This document shows positions 35,478-42,550 of a stretch of DNA of 64,000 nt, piece after piece; the stretch's first letter is position 1, and every line of letters starts with the position of its first letter. The stretch is from Balneatrix alpica DSM 16621 (lineage in GTDB: Bacteria > Pseudomonadota > Gammaproteobacteria > Pseudomonadales > Balneatricaceae): contig NZ_JHUZ01000011.1 in NCBI RefSeq assembly GCF_000619885.1, positions 186,001 through 250,000 of the forward strand. The letters are read 5' to 3'. Made by a program: the position numbers and the translations under genes. The notes beneath the pieces are model-generated. The model was not told where the DNA came from, ran no database searches, and saw nothing but the letters and a program-made list of their open reading frames with translations.

Positions 35478-36641
35478 CTACAGCTGACAGAGCGCGGCGG
35501 CAGCTTGTTGCAGCAGCTCATCACCACGGGCAAAAGATAAGCGGATCATTTTGTGATCGTTTTGCGGATTGGCACCGTCACGGTAGAAGGCCGAAAGCGG
35601 TAAGGCCGCCACCCTGTGCTGCTCAATCAAACGTTGAACGAAGTGGGCTTCCGGCTCATCGCTAATCGCGGAGTAGTCCGCCAGGATAAAGAAGGATCCC
35701 CGACTGGGTAGCAGGGAGAGCCTTGATGACGCCAGACATGAAACCAGCCTGTCCCTTTTGCGCTGGTAAAACTGGCTTAGACCCAGATAGGGCTCAGGGT
35801 CCAGCAAGTAGCTGGCTAAGGCATGCTGCATCGGGGTATCCGCAGAGAACATCATAAACTGATGCACTTTGCGCACCTCCGCCATGATCGCCTGCGGCGC
35901 CAAGCAGTAGCCAATCCGCCACCCTGTCACATGAAAGGTCTTGCCAAAGGAGGAGACAATCACACTGCGCTCTGCTAAGTCGGGGTAACGTGCCATGCTG
36001 TGATGCAGTGCGCCATCAAAGACGACGTGTTCATAAACCTCGTCGGAGAGAATGACAATCTTGCTGTGCTTAACCAACCGCTGCAGCTCGCTGATGTCCT
36101 CCTCGCTCAACGTCTGCCCCGTCGGATTGTGAGGCGAGTTGAGAATAATCATCCGCGTTGCCGGGGTAATTGCCGCACTTACCCGCTGCCAGTCAATCTT
36201 GAACTGTGGCGCCTGCATGGGGATGCCAATTGCCTTGCCACCTTGCAGCTCGACAATGGGGGCATAGCTATCAAAGGCGGGCTCAAAGAAGATCACCTCA
36301 TCCCCCGGATGCACCAAAGCGCTGATGCTAGCGTACAGCGCCTCGCTGGCACTGGCGGTAATGGTGACCTCTGTCTCTTCCTGATAGCGCCTGCCATATA
36401 AACGCCAAACCTTCTCGGCCACCTGCTGGCGCAGTGCGCGCACCCCGGCCATCGGCGCATACTGGTTATGACCAGCCTGCATCGCCTGAGTGACTAAATT
36501 CACCAGAGTGGGATCACAAGGAAAATCAGGTGCCCCCTGGGCAAGATTGAGTGCCGAATGCCGCTCAATCTGCTCTGCAATCACACTGAAAATGGTTGTG
36601 CCGACATGCGGCAGCTTGCTGTTTACTGTCAGAGGAAGCAC
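35478..36641 (-). CDS. ybdL: methionine/glutamine-type aminotransferase (YbdL-like)
   Basis: A fold-type I PLP aminotransferase of 387 residues from GTG 36641, which has AGGAG upstream; the TTG at 36686 lacks support. It follows E. coli YbdL closely (SKLPHVGTTIF, NQYAPMAGVRALR, LNSPHNPTG, DEVYEHVVF). The PLP lysine is in SSFGKTFHVTGWRIGY. It probably transaminates methionine, glutamine, aromatic amino acids or kynurenine with 2-oxo acids. Together with the next gene this forms a transaminase/omega-amidase pair. A LysR regulator is divergent. Confidence 0.9.
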   Translation of the reverse strand: MLPLTVNSKLPHVGTTIFSVIAEQIERHSALNLAQGAPDFPCDPTLVNLVTQAMQAGHNQYAPMAGVRALRQQVAEKVWRLYGRRYQEETEVTITASASEALYASISALVHPGDEVIFFEPAFDSYAPIVELQGGKAIGIPMQAPQFKIDWQRVSAAITPATRMIILNSPHNPTGQTLSEEDISELQRLVKHSKIVILSDEVYEHVVFDGALHHSMARYPDLAERSVIVSSFGKTFHVTGWRIGYCLAPQAIMAEVRKVHQFMMFSADTPMQHALASYLLDPEPYLGLSQFYQRKRDRLVSCLASSRLSLLPSRGSFFILADYSAISDEPEAHFVQRLIEQHRVAALPLSAFYRDGANPQNDHKMIRLSFARGDELLQQAAAALCQL

Positions 36642-36715
36642 GGAATACGCTCCTGGATACGGCTTATTTGAATCAGGCCATTTCAAACCAGCCGCAGGCC
36701 CAGGAGTAGAGAAAT

Positions 36716-36754
36716 GTTCGCATAGGACCTATGATGTTTTCGCATAGCTCGAAC
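36716..36754. promoter_or_regulatory. candidate LysR operator
   Basis: Direct repeats TTCGCATAG at 36717-36725 and 36739-36747 (22 bp apart) and the palindrome CATAGG-A-CCTATG (36721-36733), enclosed by GTTCG and CGAAC. It lies just upstream of the lysR-type gene, between the divergent genes. Confidence 0.5.
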
Positions 36755-36771
36755 ACTGCATGAGAGACAGG

Positions 36772-37644
36772 ATGAAGCGCCTTCCCCCTTTTAACGCCTT
36801 GCATTCTTTTATGGTGACAGCCGAGCAACCCAGCTTTACCCATGCAGCTGAGGCGCTTCACCTGACCCAGGGTGCGGTCAGTCGACAAATTGCTGCGCTG
36901 GAGGAGTACCTCGGTTTTCCGCTGTTTCATCGCCATGCCCGCGGCCTTAAGCTGACGGAGAAAGGGCAACAGCTCCTGCCTAAAGTCGCCAAGCTGTTTA
37001 GCGACCTGGAAGCCACCCTCGATGAGATCGGTAGCCTGCAACCCACCCTGAAAATGAAGGTTCCCACCTGCGCGATGCGTTGGTTCTTTGCCTTGCTAAA
37101 CACCTTTCAACAGCAGCACCCCAACCACCTGATTGAAGTCACCACCACCTTTGACCACAACGCTGACTTCAGCCGCGATGACTATCAGGCCGCCGTGGCC
37201 TATGGCCCCCAATCTGACCAGCTACACCAATATCCTTTATTCGATGAGCAACTGGTGCCGGTCTGCTCCCCCCAAATGCGCCATCTCCCCCTTGTTTGGG
37301 AAAGCCTCGACCAACTCAGCCAATTCACCTGGTTACACCCGAGCGCAGATCAAAGCGACTGGGCCCTGTGGTTAAAGCACAACCATGCCAGCCACCTGCA
37401 CGCCAGCCGTAATCAGCATTTTGAAACCATGGATCTGGCGATTCAGGCAGCCCAGCAAGGCTACGGCATTGCCATGGCGGACCGCATCTTGGTGAAAGAG
37501 GATGTCAGTATGGGGCGCTTGCTGATTCCCTTTGATTTGCCGGTGAAAACCGGCAAATGCTATTGCCTGGCCTACCCAACCACTAGCAAAGAGCAACCAG
37601 ACTTACGGGCCTTATTAAACTGGCTAAAAACCATCAGCATTTAA
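36772..37644 (+). CDS. LysR-family regulator (GcvA-like)
   Basis: A 290-residue LysR protein: N-terminal winged helix (SFTHAAEALHLTQGAVSRQI) and a periplasmic-binding-like effector domain (about 90-285). The HTH wording and FRHxRGLKLTEKG-like segment place it in the GcvA group that controls amino-acid genes. It is divergent from the transaminase/omega-amidase pair and probably controls it. ATG 36772 was preferred to 36760. Confidence 0.88.
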   Translation: MKRLPPFNALHSFMVTAEQPSFTHAAEALHLTQGAVSRQIAALEEYLGFPLFHRHARGLKLTEKGQQLLPKVAKLFSDLEATLDEIGSLQPTLKMKVPTCAMRWFFALLNTFQQQHPNHLIEVTTTFDHNADFSRDDYQAAVAYGPQSDQLHQYPLFDEQLVPVCSPQMRHLPLVWESLDQLSQFTWLHPSADQSDWALWLKHNHASHLHASRNQHFETMDLAIQAAQQGYGIAMADRILVKEDVSMGRLLIPFDLPVKTGKCYCLAYPTTSKEQPDLRALLNWLKTISI

Positions 37645-37689
37645 CGCTGCCTTGCTTTGCTTAGCCGGTGGATATGGGACGCGTCGGGT

Positions 37690-37796
37690 GAAATAACGCC
37701 GTGACTTTATTGGTAGCTTATGTCGCTGTAAGTGCAGGTTTCGGTGAATTATCTGGCACCGTATGCATTGCCACCTAGAACCTAGGAACAAGAAAC
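37690..37796. repeat. diverged 157-bp-type repeat unit
   Basis: GTGAAATAACGCCGTGACTT ... GGTTTCGGTGAATTATCTGG ... CCACCTAGAACCTAGGAAC follows, with substitutions, the units tandemly repeated at 41.83-42.30 kb. It marks the left border of cassette block 2 and has truncated the adjacent Vibrio-type attC. Confidence 0.75.
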
Positions 37797-37875
37797 ACAA
37801 CAACCAAAAGCACCGCGGTTCATTGGAACTGCAAACGCCACGGGTTGACAGTCCCTCTTGAACTGTCTGTTAGGA
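37795..37875 (-). repeat. attC-like site 11, Vibrio cholerae repeat (VCR) type, truncated
   Basis: Minus strand CTAACAGACAGTTCAAGAGG, GACTGTCAAC-CGTGGCGTTT, CCGCGGTG and GGTTGTTGTGTTT follow the VCR consensus almost base by base. The VCR right end (AGTGTTATG...GGCGTTA) is missing and replaced by the repeat unit. The GNAT stop lies in the TAAC. Site 10 is the right core of repeat copy B. Confidence 0.82.
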
Positions 37876-38466
37876 AACCTTTTTTAAGTCTAGTTTCATT
37901 GTTGTTGCACCTGAAAAACCCACTAGCCATTTTAAATAAGGAAAGCTCTCACTCTTTAGTGCGACAAACCCTTTTGACTCATACAGCTTTCTCGCTCTCG
38001 GATTACTGTCGATAACGTCTAACCTTATTGATTCAAAGTTATTTTCTTTCGCATAGGTAATAATCTGATCTAGTAATAAAGAACCAATACCTTGCCCACG
38101 AAACTCACTATCAACAGCGATACCATCCATAACCAACTCCCGCTCTTCCGGCTCACGCTCAAATAAGCTGAAAACAAAGCATGCCCATAGCCCTCCGAGA
38201 AAACCAAGTTGTTCGATTAAACCAGTAGCTCCAATTCCTCCTGTCAGAGAGCCTGACGCAACTTTAAAGCCTGCCAAGCCAACCAACTTTTTATCGGAGA
38301 ACGCAGCAAACGAGTAGTCAGGAACAAAACTTTTTGACAGAAAATTAAGACGTTTATTTTTATCCGGTATGGCTCGACAGAACTTCAAACCAAATGCTTC
38401 TTCATATAGCTCAGCCACCAAAAGCGAACTGGATAAATCCCAACCTCTTGCAACATGAATTGCCAT
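37870..38466 (-). CDS. GNAT-family N-acetyltransferase
   Basis: A 198-residue GNAT protein with the acetyl-CoA loop EFRGQGIGSLLLDQII (about 120-135) and a C-terminal NPRARKLYESKGFV. A hydrophobic insertion (GLIEQLGFLGGLWACFVFSL) precedes the loop. Substrate unknown. ATG 38466 (MAIHVARGWD). It is a cassette between sites 11 and 12, AT-rich relative to the flanks. Confidence 0.87.
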   Translation of the reverse strand: MAIHVARGWDLSSSLLVAELYEEAFGLKFCRAIPDKNKRLNFLSKSFVPDYSFAAFSDKKLVGLAGFKVASGSLTGGIGATGLIEQLGFLGGLWACFVFSLFEREPEERELVMDGIAVDSEFRGQGIGSLLLDQIITYAKENNFESIRLDVIDSNPRARKLYESKGFVALKSESFPYLKWLVGFSGATTMKLDLKKVS

Positions 38467-38476
38467 CTTATGAATC

Positions 38477-38622
38477 CTTTTATTTGCCTAACACCACGCT
38501 AAGGGGTGAATGCCATATAAACCATCCTTCTACAGACCACTTTAACCACTAAAATCACCATAAACTAAAAATTCCACGCGAGATGATTCATGCCTGAATA
38601 CCTTGCTGTGTTGTTTTAAGCA
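38477..38622 (-). repeat. attC-like site 12
   Basis: Minus strand from TTAAAACAACACAGCAAGG to CCCCTTAGCGTGGTGTTAGG then C. About 145 bp, VCR-like in length and in the CCTTAGCG...GTTAGGC end. The VOC stop lies at its start. Confidence 0.65.
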
Positions 38623-39014
38623 CCCGCCCAGAAAAATTCCACCCTAATACCGCTTGGGTCGTAACACATCAAATGCTTTGCTGGCCCTGATTTTACAAGC
38701 TCTGGACCAAATTCAATTTCGATGCCTGAGCTAACAAACTGGTCATGCAATTGATTTAGTTGTACTTCTTTTTCTACGAGCAAAGCCAAGTGATGCAAAC
38801 CAACATTTGCTTTTCTGTCAAAGGGTATTGCACTTTCTGTCTTAGACGCCCATAGAGTAAGCATGACATGTCCATCACTGACAAATATTGCTGGGTAATC
38901 CGGATTCCTTTTTACTTCACTCCAACCTAGTTGTTCAGTGAAAAATTTCGCACTTGCTTCAAGATTAGATACTGTTAATCCTACGTGGTGTATCCCTTTT
39001 GTTAACGCCTTCAC
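38616..39014 (-). CDS. VOC-superfamily (glyoxalase-like) protein
   Basis: A protein of about 132 residues of the vicinal oxygen chelate fold: GIHHVGLTVSNLEASAKFFT, GLHHLALLVEKE and MCYDPSGIRVEFFW. His residues at the first and third strands and the C-terminal Glu could form a metal site. GTG 39014 has AAGGTGA upstream; GTG 39023 and TTG 39032 are alternatives. Cassette next to the mazF remnant. Confidence 0.83.
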   Translation of the reverse strand: MKALTKGIHHVGLTVSNLEASAKFFTEQLGWSEVKRNPDYPAIFVSDGHVMLTLWASKTESAIPFDRKANVGLHHLALLVEKEVQLNQLHDQFVSSGIEIEFGPELVKSGPAKHLMCYDPSGIRVEFFWAGA

Positions 39015-39054
39015 TTTTATCACCTTATTCAATCAATTTGTCATAATAAAAACG

Positions 39055-39210
39055 ATGTACAGGATGGAAAATGTTATCGATGCTACCGACCCAAGCTCTC
39101 CTAAAGTGAAGCTCCCCTTTAGCGAAGCCTTTTTGTAGCAGGGCTTAGATAGCCATAGCGCGCACTCTGATGAGGTTGCACGACCTATCAAAGCTGAACT
39201 GGGAGCTTAA
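39055..39210 (+). pseudogene. possible antitoxin remnant upstream of mazF
   Basis: One frame reads MENVIDATDPSSPKVKLPFS (from ATG 39064), then an in-frame TAG at 39136, then QGLDSHSAHSDEVARPIKAE and a TAA that overlaps the mazF ATG (TAATG). The overlap is typical of toxin-antitoxin pairs. The sequence is too short and degraded to assign an antitoxin family. Confidence 0.3.
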
Positions 39211-39578
39211 TGCAAAACTATCTCCCAGATCGCACCACATTATTTTTTAAACTTTGAGCCCTTTAAGGTAAAGAAATTGGTAAGTGTCGTCTTGCTCTAG
39301 TGCTGCCCCCCCCCCCCCCCAAACAGTACAACAAGCAAACCGATCTGTTGATCTGTTACCCCATCAGCACCAGCATTCGTGGTCATGCAACCGAAGTACC
39401 TGTTAGTAACTTTGAGCAACCTTCAGTGGTCGCCACTAGCCTGATCCAAACCCTGTCATGGCAAGAGCGCAAAGCTAAATTCGTCTGCAAAGCAGAAAAC
39501 AGCGTATTCGATAAAGCGCTCGTGCGTATTATCCCTTTGATTGGGCTGACCGAGTCAAAAGCTGACTTATCGCATTGA
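39210..39578 (+). pseudogene. mazF/pemK toxin gene, decayed
   Basis: ATG 39210 (GGAG upstream) begins MQNYLPDRTTLFF; after an extra base in a T-run the +1 frame gives NFEPFK; after a lost base near 39265 the first frame resumes GKEIGKCRLALVLP, then a run of 15 C (39306-39320), then KQYNKQTDLLICYPISTSIR and VVATSLIQTLSWQERKAKFV. This is the full order of a MazF-type mRNA endonuclease. The two compensating shifts hit the conserved loop after the first strand, and the C-run inserts prolines at the LSPxxYN turn. It lies on the opposite strand to the cassette genes, as cassettes with their own promoter often do. Confidence 0.78.
39306..39320 (+). repeat. poly-C tract (15 C) inside the mazF remnant
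   Basis: Fifteen consecutive C, in frame as five proline codons. Such tracts slip in replication and in sequencing; the true length may vary. Confidence 0.8.
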
Positions 39579-39580
39579 GA

Positions 39581-39661
39581 TTAAACAAGCCAACCCTTTT
39601 CTTTTACGAGGACTTCTAATACTCGACTTCCTATTTCAGTCTCTATGCTAGTGATTTTCAT
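39581..39661 (-). CDS. short cassette ORF, possibly truncated (26 aa)
   Basis: ATG 39661 with GGAAAAG upstream, placed just after the right core of attC-like site 13 (GGCGTTATGTG), reads MKITSIETEIGSRVLEVLVK and ends after EKGWLV. Position and ribosome site are those of a cassette gene, but it stops three bases from the end of the convergent mazF remnant. It may be a gene cut by arrival of the mazF unit, or chance. Confidence 0.35.
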   Translation of the reverse strand: MKITSIETEIGSRVLEVLVKEKGWLV

Positions 39662-39674
39662 CTTTTCCGTTCAC

Positions 39675-39786
39675 ATAACGCCTAGTTCAGCGGCACCGGT
39701 CATGTAGTAGCTTTTTGGACAAAGATGCCGAAGGCATGCTCAAAACGCCGCGGAGTGTTCGGGTTCCGCTGGAACTACTTGTTCAT
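39675..39786 (-). repeat. attC-like site 13
   Basis: Minus strand GTAGTTCCAGCGG ... CCGCTGAACTAGGCGTTATG. Outer arms pair over about 12 bp; inner CCGCGGCG and GCATGCCTTCGGCATC hairpins are visible. Confidence 0.75.
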
Positions 39787-40380
39787 TCACGTCCGTTTCT
39801 GAAAAAGATTAGTGAGTACCTTGCTTGATGGTTGAACGTTCCAGCGCCAAACATTAGGTTCGCAATACAAAGCATACTGCTCAAACCACCAAGCAAGATG
39901 CTTCGTTGGCGTTCTTCGCTGATCGAGCAACACCAACAGCTCCGATAGCTGAGGCTGCCGCCGCACTAAGGCTTCAATTCTGTATGCGTTAAAACGATAA
40001 ATGACCGCCTTTTTCCCAGACTTCAGATAATTCTCCAGATTATCTTCCCCTTTTCCCGCCCTCATCTCCGCATGATGAAAATTTTTCCCATTAAGACCAT
40101 CTCCGCGGAACATCCGGTCTTGCGTCTGCGCTCCAATATATAGGCGATCTTGAGCTGAAAGCTGACTGAGTTCCGCCCCCAAAGGAACAGCAACGTACAA
40201 CCAAGACTCTCCGCTGCCACACTTTCTTGCGTGAAGGATGCTGTCAATTATCGGTAATCCACGAAATTTTCTTGTTTTCGTTACATAATCATAAGTTTTC
40301 GATGGGTTGATACCGTTCAGCGTCACATATTTCTGCGCTAATGAAGAAATCTCTGGAATCAGATCCAATCTGGTAGTCAC
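39787..40380 (-). CDS. unknown cassette protein
   Basis: A 197-residue protein from GTG 40380 (AAAGGAAAGG just upstream); the longer frame would translate attC-like site 14. No family recognised with certainty. The segment WLYVAVPLGAEL...DRLYIGAQTQDRMFR has the LYV...YIG...R order seen in GIY-YIG nucleases, with a following FHHAEMRAG, so a nuclease-like fold is possible. The rest (LAWWFEQYALYCEPNVWRWN) is distinctive but unassigned. Confidence 0.6.
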   Translation of the reverse strand: MTTRLDLIPEISSLAQKYVTLNGINPSKTYDYVTKTRKFRGLPIIDSILHARKCGSGESWLYVAVPLGAELSQLSAQDRLYIGAQTQDRMFRGDGLNGKNFHHAEMRAGKGEDNLENYLKSGKKAVIYRFNAYRIEALVRRQPQLSELLVLLDQRRTPTKHLAWWFEQYALYCEPNVWRWNVQPSSKVLTNLFQKRT

Positions 40381-40398
40381 AACCTTTCCTTTTCTTAA

Positions 40399-40534
40399 AC
40401 CTAACGCCTTGCTCACCGGAAAATTGCGAGCGCAGCGAGTAATATATAAGAGGTTTGAGCATAAGAACATCACGCGCTAACACCCAAAACACCGCGCGAG
40501 CGTAGCGAGTTCGGTACCTTTGCTTGTTATGTTT
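40399..40534 (-). repeat. attC-like site 14
   Basis: Minus strand ACATAACAAGCAAAGGTACC ... GGTGTTAGCGCG ... TTTTCCGGTGAGCAAGGCGT followed by TAGG. The end GCGTTAGG is a good core. Two GCTCGC/GCGAGC-type hairpins lie inside. Confidence 0.65.
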
Positions 40535-40831
40535 TTATTTCTTATTTTCTGTCCCAAAGCCAAATAAGTATCCTGCGATTGCGCCAAGTATTCCAATAGC
40601 AGCCGCTTCGGAAGTTAGATTTAGAACGGCCAACATACTGGCAAAATTAGCAACTATAACTATTCCAGCGATACGAACATTAAATACGCCAAAACCGTCT
40701 TTCATATGGGCAAAAACTTTGATGACTGAAAATATGCCAAAACCAATAACCGCCAAAATAGCAATACCTCTATTTATATCTATTTCTACAACACCTTCAA
40801 AAACGTTTCCACAATTTCCTCCTAAAAACAC
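40535..40831 (-). CDS. small membrane protein, unknown
   Basis: A 98-residue protein with three hydrophobic segments (RGIAILAVIGFGIFSVIKVF, IAGIVIVANFASMLAVLNL, AIGILGAIAGYLFGFG). AGGAGGAA lies just upstream of the ATG (40831) region and the TAA falls next to site 14. No family recognised. Cassette between sites 14 and 15. Confidence 0.65.
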   Translation of the reverse strand: MFLGGNCGNVFEGVVEIDINRGIAILAVIGFGIFSVIKVFAHMKDGFGVFNVRIAGIVIVANFASMLAVLNLTSEAAAIGILGAIAGYLFGFGTENKK

Positions 40832-40837
40832 AACGCC

Positions 40838-40955
40838 GCGTTAAGTAGTGAGCAACGCTAACACCTAACCTAAACAATTGCCCCGTAAACACAAAACTAA
40901 ATTTGAACTGAGAATGCCAAGCATTGCGAATCTGTCTTTAACGCTTTGTTATGCC
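40838..40955 (-). repeat. attC-like site 15
   Basis: Minus strand GGCATAACAAAGCGTTAAAG ... TTTAGTTTTGTGTTTACGGG ... GTGTTAGCGTTGCTCACTAC then TTAACGCGGCGTTG. VCR-like length and right end; outer arms AAAGCGTTAA/TTAACGCGG. Confidence 0.7.
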
Positions 40956-41431
40956 TGTTCTCGATGACGTTGTTGACGCCGCACGCTATCCACCAATAGT
41001 TGAGCATAGCCTCGTAGAAATGGAAAAATTTCTTCGGCATGGAAGCGCGCATAAATTTGACCATTATCCGTATCTTTGAAGTTAACAAAATTTACCAAAT
41101 GGTGTTGGTCGATTGATTCAACTTCAATACCAAAGTGGGCAATAGAATTCCTCATTTTAACAATTAGCTGGCGCAATGTATTTTGTGAATCTGGCAAGTC
41201 AGAATGAATAATGCCCATATATTGCTTAAACCGCATTGTTAAACGCTCATCTGGAATTGCATTAAGCACTCACTCTTTAGGCATCACAATTAACCCCAAT
41301 AGGCAATTAAGCGTCAACGTATAGTTAAACTGTCTCTCAAATGATTCATCAACGATCAGCTGATTATATTGTTCAATTAATTCAACAGTACGAGCCACAA
41401 AGTCTTGCTCGAAGTTTCTATAATTTCCCAT
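40949..41431 (-). pseudogene. HEPN-family (pEK499_p136-like) gene with in-frame stop
   Basis: From ATG 41431 the frame reads MGNYRNFEQDFVARTVELIE ... LTLNCLLGLIVMPKE, meets TGA at 41270-41272, and continues in the same frame VLNAIPDERLTMRFKQYMGI ... LVDSVRRQQRHREQA, 160 codons in all. The whole matches the HEPN pEK499_p136 type, and the RN-x4-H-like motif (MRNSIAHFGIE) is present in the second part. Family members have Arg (CGA) where TGA occurs, as I recall, so a single C-to-T change is likely. A GTG right after the TGA could allow re-initiation of a 106-residue C-terminal part. Confidence 0.75.
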
Positions 41432-41452
41432 GTGTACCCTTACTCAATGAAT

Positions 41453-41830
41453 AGGCATAACATTTAAATACTGCCATGCTCATTTTCTCTCTCAAGAAGA
41501 ATCAGCAAGAGTCATGCTAAGCATTTGAAATTAAAATATAAAAGTCGACTTCAGAACTGACTTTCTCCGTCAAAAACGCGCATGCGCGTTTTTCTGCAAA
41601 GCATTGCGCGTTATCTTGCAGCGTGCTTTCCCTACCAGGTTGATATTCGTTCAATTTTTCAAGAAAGGCTAGAGTAAAACAAGCAAACTTGGGTAGAAAA
41701 ACACGCACACTTATACTCCACCACAAAATATACTGCTTAAATTACCAGCCAAACAACAACGTGCGTCATCCAATATAAGGGCATCCTGTTGGAAGGCGCC
41801 TGCGGCTTTTCCAACCTACAACCAAGATGA
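41453..41830 (-). repeat. palindrome repeat cassette, copy C
   Basis: Starts GGCATAACATTTAAATACTG as copy B; the 22-bp palindrome is at 41572-41593. It is followed on the right by the 157-bp tandem units and a REP element. Copies A, B and C lie in the same orientation. Confidence 0.88.
41517..41726 (-). CDS. repeat-borne hypothetical ORF, copy C
   Basis: A 69-codon frame (MWWSISVRVFLPKFACFTLA to LISNA) colinear with copies A and B; differences are conservative substitutions. Coding uncertain. Confidence 0.3.
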   Translation of the reverse strand: MWWSISVRVFLPKFACFTLAFLEKLNEYQPGRESTLQDNAQCFAEKRACAFLTEKVSSEVDFYILISNA

Positions 41831-42299
41831 CAGGCAACGAACCGCCCCAGGTGTCAGCGCCTTGTGGACGCGCTAGATGAAATAATGCCGTTGCCTCATT
41901 GGTGGCCGATTTCGCTATAAGTGCGGGTTCCGGTGAGTTATCCGGCCCCGTATGCGTTCCCACGTAGAACGTGGGAACGAGAATAGCAGGCAACGAACCG
42001 CCCCAGGAGTCAGCGCCTTGTGGACGCACAGGGTGAAATAATGCCGTTGCCTCATTGGTGGCCGATTTCGCTATAAGTGCGGGTTCCGATGAGTTATCTG
42101 GCACCCGTATGCATTCCCACATAGAACGTGGGAACGAGAATAGCAGGCAACGAACCGCCCCAGGTGTCAGCGCCTTATGGACGCGCTGGATGAAATAACG
42201 CCGCGACTTCATTAATGGCAGCTTTGGCTGTGCGTGCGGGTTCCGGTGAGTTATCTGGCACCCGTATGCATTCCCACGTAGAACGTGGGAACGAGAAGA
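41831..42299. repeat. 157-bp tandem direct repeat, three units
   Basis: CAGGCAACGAACCGCCCCAG starts units at 41831, 41987 and 42144 (periods 156 and 157). Each unit ends with the inverted repeat TTCCCACGT-AGA-ACGTGGGAA, the common gammaproteobacterial REP-like palindrome, with small changes. The open frame across it is repeat translation. Confidence 0.92.
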
Positions 42300-42311
42300 A
42301 AGGCCCAATAC

Positions 42312-42352
42312 GTAGGTCGGATAAGCCACCCCGTGGCGCCATCCGACATAAG
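42312..42352. repeat. REP element
   Basis: GTAGGTCGGATAAGCCACCC ... GGCGCCATCCGACATAAGGG: inverted arms GTCGGAT and ATCCGAC. The same element occurs at about 32440-32475 and 32793-32828, and partly near 28980. The rest of the gap to 42550 shows no gene. Confidence 0.8.
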
Positions 42353-42550
42353 GGCATCCGCCTGGACTATTGCAAGCGATGCCTGACCACTGCAGCTAAT
42401 CCCCTCTACCACCAATCACCCCGTCACCATACATTTAACGATCACTCCCTAACCCTTCCTTGTCATCTTTATCCTGCACGCTAGCCATAGCCAAATCCTG
42501 TATGACAGGCCACACTGAGCCTAACCACCGCAGACAGCCAAGGAGCGAAT

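Noticed and set aside
37750-37772. sigma-54-like TGGCAC...TTGC
   Set aside because: It is part of the dispersed 157-bp-type repeat and recurs, changed, in the other units without a gene downstream.
38938-39138. 66-codon frame on the plus strand
   Set aside because: Its first half is antisense to the VOC gene; only the part from 39055 is kept as a possible antitoxin remnant.
41831-42299. CRISPR array
   Set aside because: Whole units of 156-157 bp are repeated with no unique spacers and no cas genes nearby.
41766-42329. 187-codon open frame on the minus strand
   Set aside because: It reads through three 157-bp repeat units and gives the same peptide three times; no ribosome site.
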